Positions 12,901-25,472 of a stretch of 64,000 nt of DNA are shown here, piece by piece. The position numbers and the translations under genes are program-made. Below the pieces are notes generated by a model, which was not told where the DNA came from, searched no databases, and worked only from the letters and a program-made list of their open reading frames with translations. The DNA comes from Eurosta solidaginis (lineage: Eukaryota > Arthropoda > Insecta > Diptera > Tephritidae): NCBI RefSeq assembly GCF_040869045.1, contig NW_027137024.1:1-64000 (forward strand). The letters are read 5' to 3'. Position 1 is the stretch's first letter; each line of letters begins with the position of its first letter.

Positions 12901-15900
12901 TAAAGGTTGTCAAACGTTGTTTCTCGTTGTATATCCTTTAATTCTAGAGTTAAATTGATAAATAACGTGTACGAATTTGTTTAACGCATTTGTTTTGGTT
13001 ACTCGACGTCTCCGTTCTCGTGTAGCCTACATATTGCGTTTTTTTTTAATTTGCTTACCGGGCTAAAGGTTAGCATGTTTAAAATACGTAAGTCGTTTTG
13101 TTCATCAAATTTAAGTAGATAACTCATCAGTTGTTTGCATCAGAGCGATAATTTTTGAGATAGTTATTAAAACTGTTTAAAGGTTGTCAAACGTTGTTTC
13201 TCGTTGTATATCCTTTAACTCTAGAGTTAAATTGATAAATAACGTGTAAGAATTTGTTTAACGCATTTGTTTTGGTTACTCGACGTCTCCGTTCTCGTGT
13301 AGCCTACATACTGCGTTTTTTTTTTTAATTTGCTTACCGGGCTAAAGGTTAGCATGCTTAAAATACGTAAGTCGTTTTGTTCAACAAATTTGAGTAGATA
13401 ACTCATCAGTTGTTTGCATCAGAGCGTCAATTTTTGAGATAGTTATTAAAACTGTTTAAAGGTTGTCAAACGTTGTTTCTCGTTGTATATCCTTTAATTC
13501 TAGAGTTAAATTGATAAATAACGTGTAAGAATTTGTTTAACGCATTTGTTTTGGTTACTCGACGTCTCCGTTCTCGTGTAGCCTACATATTGCGTTTTTT
13601 TTTTAATTTGCTTACCGGGCTAAAGGTTAGCATGTTTAAAATACGTAAGTCGTTTTGTTCATCATATTTAAGTAGATAACTCATCAGTTGTTTGCATCAG
13701 AGCGATAATTTTTGAGATAGTTATTAAAACTGTTTAAAGGTTGTCAAACGTTGTTTCTCGTTGCATATCCTTTAATTCTAGAGTTAAATTGATAAATAAC
13801 GTGTACGAATTTGTTTAACGCATTTGTTTTGGTTACTCGACGTCTCCGTTCTCGTGTAGCCTACATATTGCGTTTTTTTTTTTAATTTGCTTACCGGGCT
13901 AAAGGTTAGCATGTTTAAAATACGTAAGTCGTTTTGTTCATCAAATTTAAGTAGATAACTCATCAGTTGTTTGCTTCAGAGCGACAATTTTTGAGATAGC
14001 TATTAAAACTGTTTAAAGGTTGTCAAACGTTGTTTCTCGTTGTATATCCTTTAATTCTAGAGTTAAATTGATAAATAACTTGTACGAATTTGTATAACGC
14101 ATTTGTTTTGGTTACTCAACGTCTCCGTTCTCGTGTAGCCTACATATTGCGTTTTTTTTTTAATTTGCTTACCGGGCTAAAGGTTAGCATGTTTAAAATA
14201 CGTAAGTCGTTTTGTTCATCATATTTAAGTAGATAACTCATCAGTTGTTTGCATCAGAGCGATAATTTTTGAGATAGATATTAAAACTGTTTAAAGGTTG
14301 TCAAACGTTGTTTCTCGTTGTATATCCTTTAATTCTAGAGTTAAATTGATAAATAACGTGTACGAATTTGTTTAACGCATTTGTTTTGGTTACTCGACGT
14401 CTCCGTTCTCGTGTAGCCTACATATTGCGTTTTTTTTTTTAATTTGCTTACCGGGCTAAAGGTTAGCATGTTTAAAATACGTAAGTCGTTTTGTTCATCA
14501 AATTTAAGTAGATAACTCATCAGTTGTTTGCATCAGAGCGATAATTTTTGAGATAGTTATTAAAACTGTTTAAAGGTTGTCAAACGTTGTTTCTCGTTGT
14601 ATATCCTTTAATTCTAGAGTTAAATTGATAAATAACGTGTACGAATTTGTTTAACGCATTTGTTTTGGTTACTCAACGTCTCCGTTCTCGTGTAGCCTAC
14701 ATATTGCGTTTTTTTTTTTAATTTGCTTACCGGGCTAAAGGTTAGCATGTTTAAAATACGTAAGTCGTTTTGTTCATCATATTTAAGTAGATAACTCATC
14801 AGTTGTTTGCATCAGAGCGATAATTTTTGAGATAGTTATTAAAACTGTTTAAAGGTTGTCAAACGTTGTTTCTCGTTGTATATCCTTTAATTCTAGAGTT
14901 AAATTGATAAATAACGTGTACGAATTTGTTTAACGCATTTGTTTTGGTTACTCAACGTCTCCGTTCTCGTGTAGCCTACATATTGCGTTTTTTTTTTAAT
15001 TTGCTTACCGGGCTAAAGGTTAGCATGTTTAAAATACGTAAGTCGTTTTGTTCATCATATTTAAGTAGATAACTCATCAGTTGTTTGCATCAGAGCGATA
15101 ATTTTTGAGATAGTTATTAAAACTGTTTAAAGGTTGTCAAACGTTGTTTCTGGTTGTATATCCTTTAATTCTAGAGTTAAATTGATAAATAACGTGTACG
15201 AATTTGTTTAACGCATTTGTTTTGGTTACTCGACGTCTCCGTTCTCGTGTAGCCTACATATTGCGTTTTTTTTTTTAATTTGCTTACCGGGCTAAAGGTT
15301 AGCATGTTTAAAATACGTAAGTCGTTTTGTTCATCAAATTTAAGTAGATAACTCATCAGTTGTTTGCATCAGAGCGACAATTTTTGAGATAGTTATTAAA
15401 ACTGTTTAAAGGTTGTCAAACGTTGTTTCTCGTTGTATATCCTTTAATTCTAGAGTTAAATTGATAAATAACGTGTACGAATTTGTTTAACGCATTTGTT
15501 TTGGTTACTCAACGTCTCCGTTCTCGTGTAGCCTACATATTGCGTTTTTTTTTTAATTTGCTTACCGGGCTAAAGGTTAGCATGCTTAAAATACGTAAGT
15601 CGTTTTGTTCAACAAATTTGAGTAGATAACTCATCAGTTGTTTGCATCAGAGCAACAATTTTTGAGATAGTTATTAAAACTGTTTAAAGGTTGTCAAACG
15701 TTGTTTCTCGTTGTATATCCTTTAATTCTAGAGTTAAATTGATAAATAACGTGTACGAATTTGTTTAACGCATTTGTTTTGGTTACTCGACGTCTCCGTT
15801 CTCGTGTAGCCTACATATTGCGTTTTTTTTTTAATTTGCTTACCGGGCTAAAGGTTAGCATGTTTAAAATACGTAAGTCGTTTTGTTCATCATATTTAAG

Positions 15901-16348
15901 TAGATAACTCATCAGTTGTTTGCATCAGAGCGATAATTTTTGAGATAGTTATTAAAACTGTTTAAAGGTTGTCAAACGTTGTTTCTCGTTGTATATCTTT
16001 AATTCTAGAGTTAAATTGATAAATAACGTGTACGAATTTGTTTAACGCATTTGTTTTGGTTACTCGACGTCTCCGTTCTCGTGTAGCCTACATATTGCGT
16101 TTTTTTTTAATTTGCTTACCGGGCTAAAGGTTAGCATGTTTAAAATACGTAAGTCGTTTTGTTCATCATATTTAAGTAGATAACTCATCAGTTGTTTGCA
16201 TCAGAGCGATAATTTTTGAGATAGTTATTAAAACTGTTTAAAGGTTGTCAAACGTTGTTTCTCGTTGTATATCCTTTAATTCTAGAGCTAAATTCATAAA
16301 TAACGTGTACGAATTTGTTTAACGCATTTGTTTTGGGTACTCGACGTG

Positions 16349-18019
16349 TCCGTTCTCGTGTAGCCTACATATTGCGTTTTTTTTTTTTAATTTGCTTACC
16401 GGGCTAAAGGTTAGCATGTTTAAAATACGTAAGTCGTTTTGTTCAACAAATTTAAGTAGATAACTCATCAGTTGTTTGCATCAGAGCGATAATTTTTGAG
16501 ATAGTTATTAAAACTGTTTAAAGGTTGTCAAACGTTGTTTCTCGTTGTATATCCTTTAATTCTAGAGTTAAATTGATAAATAACGTGTTCGAATTTGTTT
16601 AACGCATTTGTTTTGGTTACTCGACGTCTCCGTTCTCGTGTAGCCTACATATTGCGTTTTTTTTTTAATTTGTTTACCGGGCTAAAGGTTAGCATGCTTA
16701 AAATACGTAAGTCGTTTTGTTTATCATATTTAAGTAGATAACTCATCAGTTGTTTGCATCAGAGCGATAATTTTTGAGATAGTTATTAAAACTGTTTAAA
16801 GGTTGTCAAACGTTGTTTCTCGTTGTATATCCTTTAATTCTAGAGTTAAATTGATAAATAACGTGTACGAATTTGTTTAACGCGTTTGTTTTGGTTACTC
16901 GACGTCTCCGTTCTCGTGTAGCCTACATATTGCGTTTTTTTATTTAATTTGCTTACCGGGCTAAAGGTTAGCATGTTTAAAATACGTAAGTCGTTTTGTT
17001 CATCAAATTTAAGTAGATAACTCATCAGTTGTTTGCATCAGAGCGATAATTTTTGAGATAGTTATTAAAACTGTTTAAAGGTTGTCAAACGTTGTTTCTC
17101 GTTGTATATCCTTTAATTCTAGAGTTAAATTGATAAATAACGTGTTCGAATTTGTTTAACGCATTTGTTTTGGTTACTCGACGTCTCCGTTCTCGTGTAG
17201 CCTACATATTGCGTTTTTTTTTTAATTTGCTTACCGGGCTAAAGGTTAGCATGCTTAAAATACGTAAGTCGTTTTGTTTATCATATTTAAGTAGATAACT
17301 CATCAGTTGTTTGCATCAGAGCGATAATTTTTGAGATAGTTATTAAAACTGTTTAAAGGTTGTCAAACGTTGTTTCTCGTTGTATATCCTTTAATTCTAG
17401 AGTTAAATTGATAAATAACGTGTACGAATTTGTTTAACGCGTTTGTTTTGGTTACTCGACGTCTCCGTTCTCGTGTAGCCTACATATTGCGTTTTTTTTT
17501 TAATTTGCTTACCGGGCTAAAGGTTAGCATGTTTAAAATACGTAAGTCGTTTTGTTCAACAAATTTAAGTAGATAACTCATCAGTTGTTTGCATCAGAGC
17601 GATAATTTTTGAGATAGTTATTAAAACTGTTTAAAGGTTGTCAAACGTTGTTTCTCGTTGTATATCCTTTAATTCTAGAGTTAAATTGATAAATAACGTG
17701 TTCGAATTTGTTTAACGCATTTGTTTTGGTTACTCGACGTCTCCGTTCTCGTGTAGCCTACATATTGCGTTTTTTTTTTAATTTGCTTACCGGGCTAAAG
17801 GCTAGCATGCTTAAAATACGTAAGTCGTTTTGTTTATCATATTTAAGTAGATAACTCATCAGTTGTTTGCATCAGAGCGATAATTTTTGAGATAGTTATT
17901 AAAACTGTTTAAAGGTTGTCAAACGTTGTTTCTCGTTGTATATCCTTTAATTCTAGAGTTAAATTGATAAATAACGTGTACGAATTTGTTTAACGCGTTT
18001 GTTTTGGTTACTAGACGTC
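16349..18019. repeat. Dimeric sub-repeat block, three ~556-bp dimers (unit B)
   Basis: Copy of the block at 2224-3896 with the same alternation of GTGTTCG-type and CATGCTT/TTTATCATA-type monomers, the same GTGTCCG opening and the same TACTAGACG close. It has a poly-T run broken by an A near 16942 and GGCTAGC near 17799, which the A copy lacks. The equal dimer number in both units means the dimer expansion preceded the large duplication. Confidence 0.87.
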
Positions 18020-19133
18020 TCCGTTCTCGTGTAGCCTACATATTGCGTTTTTTTTTTTTAATTTGCTTACCGGGCTAAAGGTTAGCATGTTTAAAATACG
18101 TAAGTCGTTTTGTTCAACAAATTTAAGTAGATAACTCATCAGTTGTTTGCATCAGAGCGATAATTTTTGAGATAGTTATTAAAACTGTTTAAAGGTTGTC
18201 AAACGTTCTTTCTCGTTGTATATCCTTTAATTCTAGAGTTAAATTGATAAATAACGTGTACGAGTTTGTTTAACGCATTTGTTTTGGTTACTCGACGTCT
18301 CCGTTCTCGTGTAGCCTACATATTGCGTTTTTTTTTTAATTTGCTTACCGGGCTAAAGGTTAGCATGTTTAAAATACGTAAGTCGTTTTGTTCATCAAAT
18401 TTAAGTAGATAACTCATCAGTTGTTTGCATCAGAGCGATAATTTTTGAGATAGTTATTAAAACTGTTTAAAGGTTGTCAAACGTTGTTTCTCGTTGTATA
18501 TCCTTTAATTCTAGAGTTAAATTGATAAATAACGTGTACGAATTTGTTTAACGCATTTGTTTTGGTTACTCGACGTCTCCGTTCTCGTGTAGCCTACATA
18601 TTGCGTTTTTTTTTTAATTTGCTTACCGGGCTAAAGGTTAGCATGTTTAAAATACGTAAGTCGTTTTGTTCATCAAATTTAAGTAGATAACTCATCAGTT
18701 GTTTGCATCAGAGCGATAATTTTTGAGATAGTTATTAAAACTGTTTTAAGGTTGTCAAACGTTGTTTCTCGTTGTATATCCTTTAATTCTAGAGTTAAAT
18801 TGATAAATAACGTGTACGAATTTGTTTAACGCATTTGTTTTGGTTACTCGACGTCTCCGTTCTCGTGTAGCCTACATATTGCGTTTTTTTTTTTAATTTG
18901 CTTACCGGGCTAAAGGTTAGCATGTTTAAAAACGTAAGTCGTTTTGTTCAACAAATTTAAGTAGATAACTCATCAGTTGTTTGCATCAGAACGACAATTT
19001 TTGAGATAGTTATTAAAACTGTTTAAAGGTTGTCAAACGTTGTTTCTCGTTGTATATCCTTTAATTCTAGAGTTAAATTGATAAATAACGTGTACGAATT
19101 TGTTTAACGCATTTGTTTTGGTTACTCGACGTC

Positions 19134-19349
19134 TCCGTTCTCGTGTAGCCTACATATTGCGTTTTTTTTTTTAATTTGCTTACCGGGCTAAAGGTTAGCA
19201 TGTTTAAAATACGTAAGTCGTTTTGTTCATCAAATTTAAGTAGATAACTCATCAGTTGTTTCTCGTTGTATATCCTTTAATTCTAGAGTTAAATTGATAA
19301 ATAACGTGTACGAATTTGTTTAACGCATTTGTTTTGGTTACTCGACGTC
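19134..19349. repeat. Monomer with 63-bp internal deletion (unit B)
   Basis: The same 216-bp monomer with the same junction as at 5010-5225, and at the same place relative to the AAAAACG marker monomer before it. The shared junction shows it was inherited through the large duplication rather than formed twice. Units C and D have no such monomer. Confidence 0.93.
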
Positions 19350-22300
19350 TCCGTTCTCGTGTAGCCTACATATTGCGTTTTTTTTTTTAATTTGCTTACC
19401 GGGCTAAAGGTTAGCATGTTTAAAATACGTAAGTCGTTTTGTTCATCAAATTTAAGTAGATAACTCATCAGTTGTTTGCATCAGAGCGACAATTTTTGAG
19501 ATAGTTATTAAAACTGTTTAAAGGTTGTCAAACGTTGTTTCTCGTTGTATATCCTTTAATTCTAGAGTTAAATTGATAAATAACGTGTACGAATTTGTTT
19601 AACGCATTTGTTTTGGTTACTCAACGTCTCCGTTCTCGTGTAGCCTACATATTGCGTTTTTTTTTTAATTTGCTTACCGGGCTAAAGGTTAGCATGCTTA
19701 AAATACGTAAGTCGTTTTGTTCAACAAATTTGAGTAGATAACTCATCTGTTGTTTGCATCAGAGCAACAATTTTTGAGATAGTTATTAAAACTGTTTAAA
19801 GGTTGTCAAACGTTGTTTCTCGTTGTATATCCTTTAATTCTAGAGTTAAATTGATAAATAACGTGTACGAATTTGTTTAACGCATTTGTTTTGGTTACTC
19901 GACGTCTCCGTTCTCGTGTAGCCTACATATTGCGTTTTTTTTTTAATTTGCTTACCGGGCTAAAGGTTAGCATGTTTAAAATACGTAAGTCGTTTTGTTC
20001 ATCATATTTAAGTAGATAACTCATCAGTTGTTTGCATCAGAGCGATAATTTTTGAGATAGTTATTAAAACTGTTTAAAGGTTGTCAAACGTTGTTTCTCG
20101 TTGTATATCTTTAATTCTAGAGTTAAATTGATAAATAACGTGTACGAATTTGTTTAACGCATTTGTTTTGGTTACTCGACGTCTCCGTTCTCGTGTAGCC
20201 TACATATTGCGTTTTTTTTTTAATTTTCTTACCGGGCTAAAGGTTAGCATGTTTAAAATACGTAAGTCGTTTTGTTCATCAAATTTAAGTAGATAACTCA
20301 TCAGTTGTTTGCATCAGAGCGATAATTTTTGAGATAGATATTAAAACTGTTTAAAGGTTGTCAAACGTTGTTTCTCGTTGTATATCCTTTAACTCTAGAG
20401 TTAAATTGATAAATAACGTGTAAGAATTTGTTAAACGCATTTGTTTTGGTTACTCGACGTCTCCGTTCTCGTGTAGCCTATATATTGCGTTTTTTTTTTT
20501 AATTTGCTTACCGGGCTAAGGGTTAGCATGCTTAAAATACGTAAGTCGTTTTGTTCATCATATTTAAGTAGATAACTCATCAGTTGTTTGCATCAGAGCG
20601 ATAATTTTTGAGATAGTTATTAAAACTGTTTAAAGGTTGTCAAACGTTGTTTCTCGTTGTATATCCTTTAACTCTAGAGTTAAATTGATAAATAACGTGT
20701 ACGAATTTGTTTAACGCATTTGTTTTGGTTCCTCGACGTCTCCGTTCTCGTGTAGCCTACATATTGCGTTTTTTTTTTTAATTTGCTTACCGGGCTAAAG
20801 GTTAGCATGCTTAAAATACGTAAGTCGTTTTGTTCAACAAATTTGAGTAGATAACTCATCAGTTGTTTGCATCAGAGCGACAATTTTTGAGATAGTTATT
20901 AAAACTGTTTAAAGGTTGTCAAACGTTGTTTCTCGTTGTATATCCTTTAATTCTAGAGTTAAATTGATAAATAACGTGTACGAATTTGTTTAACGCATTT
21001 GTTTTGGTTACTCGACGTCTCCGTTCTCGTGTAGCCTACATATTGCGTTTTTTTTTTAATTTGCTTACCGGGCTAAAGGTTAGCATGTTTAAAATACCTA
21101 AGTCGTTTTGTTCATCAAATTTAAGAAGATAACTCATCAGTTGTTTGCATCAGAGCGACAATTTTTGAGATAGTTTTTAAAACTGTTTAAAGGTTGTCAA
21201 ACGTTGTTTCTCGTTGTATATCCTTTAATTCTAGAGTTAAATTGATAAATAACGTGTACGAATTTGTTTAACGCATTTGTTTTGGTTACTCGACGTCTCC
21301 GTTCTCGTGTAGCCTACATATTGCGTTTTTTTTTTAATTTGCTTACCGGGCTAAAGGTTAGCATGCTTAAAATACGTAAGTCGTTTTGTTCATCAAATTT
21401 GAGTAGATAACTCATCAGTTGTTTGCATCAGAGCAACAATTTTTGAGATAGTTATTAAAACTGTTTAAAGGTTGTCAAACGTTGTTTCTCGTTGTATATC
21501 CTTTAATTCTAGAGTTAGATTGATAAATAACGTGTACGAATTTGTTTAACGCATTTGTTTTGGTTACTCGACGTCTCCGTTCTCGTGTAGCCTACATATT
21601 GCGTTTTTTTTTTAATTTGCTTACCGGGCTAAAGGTTAGCATGTTTAAAATACGCAAGTCGTTTTGTTCATCATATTTAAGTAGATAACTCATCAGTTGT
21701 TTGCATCAGAGCGATAATTTTTGAGATAGTTATTAAAACTGTTTAAAGGTTGTCAAACGTTGTTTCTCGTTGTATATCCTTTAATTCTAGAGTTAAATTG
21801 ATAAATAACGTGTACGAATTTGTTTAACGCATTTGTTTTGGTTACTCGACGTCTCCGTTCTCGTGTAGCCTACATATTGCGTTTTTTTTTTAATTTGCTT
21901 ACCGGGCTAAAGGTTAGCATGTTTAAAATACGTAAGTCGTTTTGTTCATCATATTTAAGTAGATAACTCATCAGTTGTTTGCATCAGAGCGATAATTTTT
22001 GAGATAGTTATTAAAACTGTTTAAAGGTTGTCAAACGTTGTTTCTCGTTGTATATCCTTTAATTCTAGAGTTAAATTGATAAATAACGTGTAAGAATTTG
22101 TTTAATGCATTTGTTTTGGTTACTCGACGTCTCCGTTCTCGTGTAGCCTACATATTGCGTTTTTTTTTTTATTTGCTTACCGGGCTAAAGGTTAGCATGT
22201 TTAAAATACGTAAGTCGTTTTGTTCAACAAATTTAAGTAGATAACTCATCAGTTGTTTGCATCAGAGCGATAATTTTTGAGATAGTTATTAAAACTGTTT

Positions 22301-23802
22301 AAAGGTTGTCAAACGTTGTTTCTCGTTGTGTATCCTTTAATTCTAGAGTTAAATTGATAAATAACGTGTACGAATTTGTTTAACGCATTTGTTTTGGTTA
22401 CTCGACGTCTCCGTTCTCGTGTAGCCTACATATTGCGTTTTTTTTTTTAATTTGCTTACCGGGCTAAAGGTTAGCATGTTTAAAATACGTAAGTCGTTTT
22501 GTTCATCATATTTAAGTAGATAACTCATCAGTTGTTTGCATCAGAGCGATAATTTTTGAGATAGTTATTAAAACTGTTTAAAGGTTGTCAAACGTTGTTT
22601 CTCGTTGCATATCCTTTAATTCTAGAGTTAAATTGATAAATAACGTGTACGAATTTGTTTGACGCATTTGTTTTGGTTACTCGACGTCTCCGTTCTCGTG
22701 TAGCCTACATATTGCGTTTTTTTTTTTAATTTGCTTACCGGGCTAAAGGTTAGCATGTTTAAAATACGTAAGTCGTTTTGTTCATCAAATTTAAGTAGAT
22801 AACTCATCAGTTGTTTGCTTCAGAGCGACAATTTTTGAGATAGCTATTAAAACTGTTTAAAGGTTGTCAAACGTTGTTTCTCGTTGTATATCCTTTAATT
22901 CTAGAGTTAAATTGATAAATAACTTGTACGAATTTGTTTAACGCATTTGTTTTGGTTACTCGACGTCTCCGTTCTCGTGTAGCCTACATATTGCGTTTTT
23001 TTTTTAATTTGCTTACCGGGCTAAAGGTTAGCATGTTTAAAATACGTAAGTCGTTTTGTTCATCATATTTAAGTAGATAACTCATCAGTTGTTTGCATCA
23101 GAGCGATAATTTTTGAGATAGTTATTAAAACTGTTTAAAGGTTGTCAAACGTTGTTTCTCGTTGTATATCCTTTAATTCTAGAGTTTAATTGATAAATAA
23201 CGTGTACGAATTTGTTTAACGCATTTGTTTTGGTTACTCGACGTCTCCGTTCTCGTGTAGCCTACATATTGCGTTTTTTTTTTTAATTTGCTTACCGGGC
23301 TAAAGGTTAGCATGTTTAAAATACGTAAGTCGTTTTGTTCATCAAATTTAAGTAGATAACTCATCAGTTGTTTGCATCAGAGCGACAATTTTTGAGATAG
23401 TTATTAAAACTGTTTAAAGGTTGTCAAACGTTGTTTCTCGTTGTATATCCTTTAATTCTAGAGTTAAATTGATAAATAACGTGTACGAATTTGTTTAACG
23501 CATTTGTTTTGGTTACTCAACGTCTCCGTTCTCGTGTAGCCTACATATTGCGTTTTTTTTTTAATTTGCTTACCGGGCTAAAGGTTAGCATGCTTAAAAT
23601 ACGTAAGCCGTTTTGTTCAACAAATTTGAGTAGATAACTCATCAGTTGTTTGCATCAGAGCAACAATTTTTGAGATAGTTATTAAAACTGTTTAAAGGTT
23701 GTCAAACGTTGTTTCTCGTTGTATATCCTTTAATTCTAGAGTTAAATTGATAAATAACGTGTACGAATTTGTTTAACGCATTTGTTTTGGTTACTCGACG
23801 TC

Positions 23803-24080
23803 TCCGTTCTCGTGTAGCCTACATATTGCGTTTTTTTTTAAATTTGCTTACCGGGCTAAAGGTTAGCATGTTCAAAATACGTAAGTCGTTTTGTTCATCA
23901 TATTTAAGTAGATAACTCATCAGTTGTTTGCATCAGAGCGATAATTTTTGAGATAGTTATTAAAACTGTTTAAAGGTTGTCAAACGTTGTTTCTCGTTGT
24001 ATATCCTTTAACTCTAGAGTTAAATTGATAAATAACGTGTAAGAATTTGTTAAACGCATTTGTTTTGGTTACTCGACGTC
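23803..24080. repeat. Hybrid monomer marking an exchange junction (unit B)
   Basis: Counterpart of 9677-9954, with the same TTTAAATTTG and CATGTTC left half and AACTC/GTGTAAG/TTAAACGC right half. It was inherited with the large duplication. It sits just before the GTTCCTCG monomer and four-monomer expansion. Confidence 0.7.
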
Positions 24081-24359
24081 TCCGTTCTCGTGTAGCCTAC
24101 ATATTGCGTTTTTTTTTTTAATTTGCTTACCGGGCTAAAGGTTAGCATGCTTAAAATACGTAAGTCGTTTTGTTCATCATATTTAAGTAGATAACTCATC
24201 AGTTGTTTGCATCAGAGCGATAATTTTTGAGATAGTTATTAAAACTGTTTAAAGGTTGTCAAACGTTGTTTCTCGTTGTATATCCTTTAACTCTAGAGTT
24301 AAATTGATAAATAACGTGTACGAATTTGTTTAACGCATTTGTTTTGGTTCCTCGACGTC

Positions 24360-25472
24360 TCCGTTCTCGTGTAGCCTACATATTGCGTTTTTTTTTTAAT
24401 TTGCTTACCGGGCTAAAGGTTAGCATGTTTAAAATACGTAAGTCGTTTTGTTCATCAAATTTAAGAAGATAACTCATCAGTTGTTTGCATCAGAGCGACA
24501 ATTTTTGAGATAGTTATTAAAACTGTTTAAAGGTTGTCAAACGTTGTTTCTCGTTGTATATCCTTTAATTCTAGAGTTAAATTGATAAATAACGTGTACG
24601 AATTTGTTTAACGCATTTGTTTTGGTTACTCGACGTCTCCGTTCTCGTGTAGCCTACATATTGCGTTTTTTTTTTAATTTGCTTACCGGGCTAAAGGTTA
24701 GCATGTTTAAAATACGTAAGTCGTTTTGTTCATCAAATTTAAGAAGATAACTCATCAGTTGTTTGCATCAGAGCAACAATTTTTGAGATAGTTATTAAAA
24801 CTGTTTAAAGGTTGTCAAACGTTGTTTCTCGTTGTATATCCTTTAATTCTAGAGTTAAATTGATAAATAACGTGTACGAATTTGTTTAACGCATTTGTTT
24901 TGGTTACTCGACGTCTCCGTTCTCGTGTAGCCTACATATTGCGTTTTTTTTTTAACTTGCTTACCGGGCTAAAGGTTAGCATGCTTAAAATACGTAAGTC
25001 GTTTTGTTCAACAAATTTGAGTAGATAACTCATCAGTTGTTTGCATCAGAGCGACAATTTTTGAGATAGTTATTAAAACTGTTTAAAGGTTGTCAAACGT
25101 TGTTTCTCGTTGTATATCCTTTAATTCTAGAGTTAAATTGATAAATAACGTGTACGAATTTGTTTAACGCATTTGTTTTGGTTACTCGACGTCTCCGTTC
25201 TCGTGTAGCCTACATATTGCGTTTTTTTTTTTAATTTGCTTACCGGGCTAAAGGTTAGCATGCTTAAAATACGTAAGTCGTTTTGTTCAACAAATTTGAG
25301 TAGATAACTCATCAGTTGTTTGCATCAGAGCGACAATTTTTGAGATAGTTATTAAAACTGTTTAAAGGTTGTCAAACCTTGTTTCTCGTTGTATATCCTT
25401 TAATTCTAGAGTTAAATTGATAAATAACGTGTACGAATTTGTTTAACGCATTTGTTTTGGTTACTCGACGTC
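24360..25472. repeat. Four-monomer expansion specific to unit B
   Basis: In unit A the GTTCCTCG monomer is followed directly by the AACCTTG/TTCTAAAG monomer (10234). In unit B four monomers (starts 24360, 24638, 24916, 25194) come between. They are an AAGAAG type; an AAGAAG type carrying GAGCAACAA; a TTAACTTG type carrying GAGCGACAA; and an AACCTTG type with normal TCTAGAG. The second and third mix features found on separate neighbouring monomers in unit A, as expected after unequal exchange within monomers. Confidence 0.82.

Larger units (their letters stand above)
1..13010. repeat. Higher-order repeat unit A, 47 monomers
   Basis: This unit is bounded by the AACTC/GTGTAAG monomer at 1, followed by the CTGCG marker monomer at 279, and by the next such pair at 13011. 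By variant type it holds the unit head (1-1113), a CATGCTT/AACAAATTTGAG monomer at 1392, the dimer block (2224-3896), the 63-bp-deleted monomer (5010-5225), and two related series of roughly 13 monomers. The GTTCCTCG markers at 6605 and 10222 lie 3617 bp (13 monomers) apart and show the internal duplication. The last four monomers (AGATTG, two ATCAAA types, one AACAAATTTAAG type) recur at the ends of units B and C. Confidence 0.85.
15517..24359. repeat. Large segmental duplication, right copy (~8.8 kb)
   Basis: Partner of 1392-10233, collinear monomer by monomer. Private changes of this copy include TTGGGTAC (~16333), TTTGTTTACC (~16670), GGCTAGC (~17799), ACGAGTTT (~18261), CATCTGTTG (~19746), ATACCTAAG (~21096), TAGTTTTT (~21172), AATGCAT (~22104) and GAGTTTAAT (~23182). 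Collinearity stops at 24359, where four extra monomers intervene; it resumes at 25473 with a new offset of about 15,239 bp relative to unit A. Confidence 0.88.

Noticed and set aside
23179..23364. 61-codon minus-strand ORF
   Set aside because: It lies wholly inside two satellite monomers, differs from dozens of shorter equivalents by one stop-removing base, crosses a length-variable homopolymer and has no recognisable domain. Not a gene.
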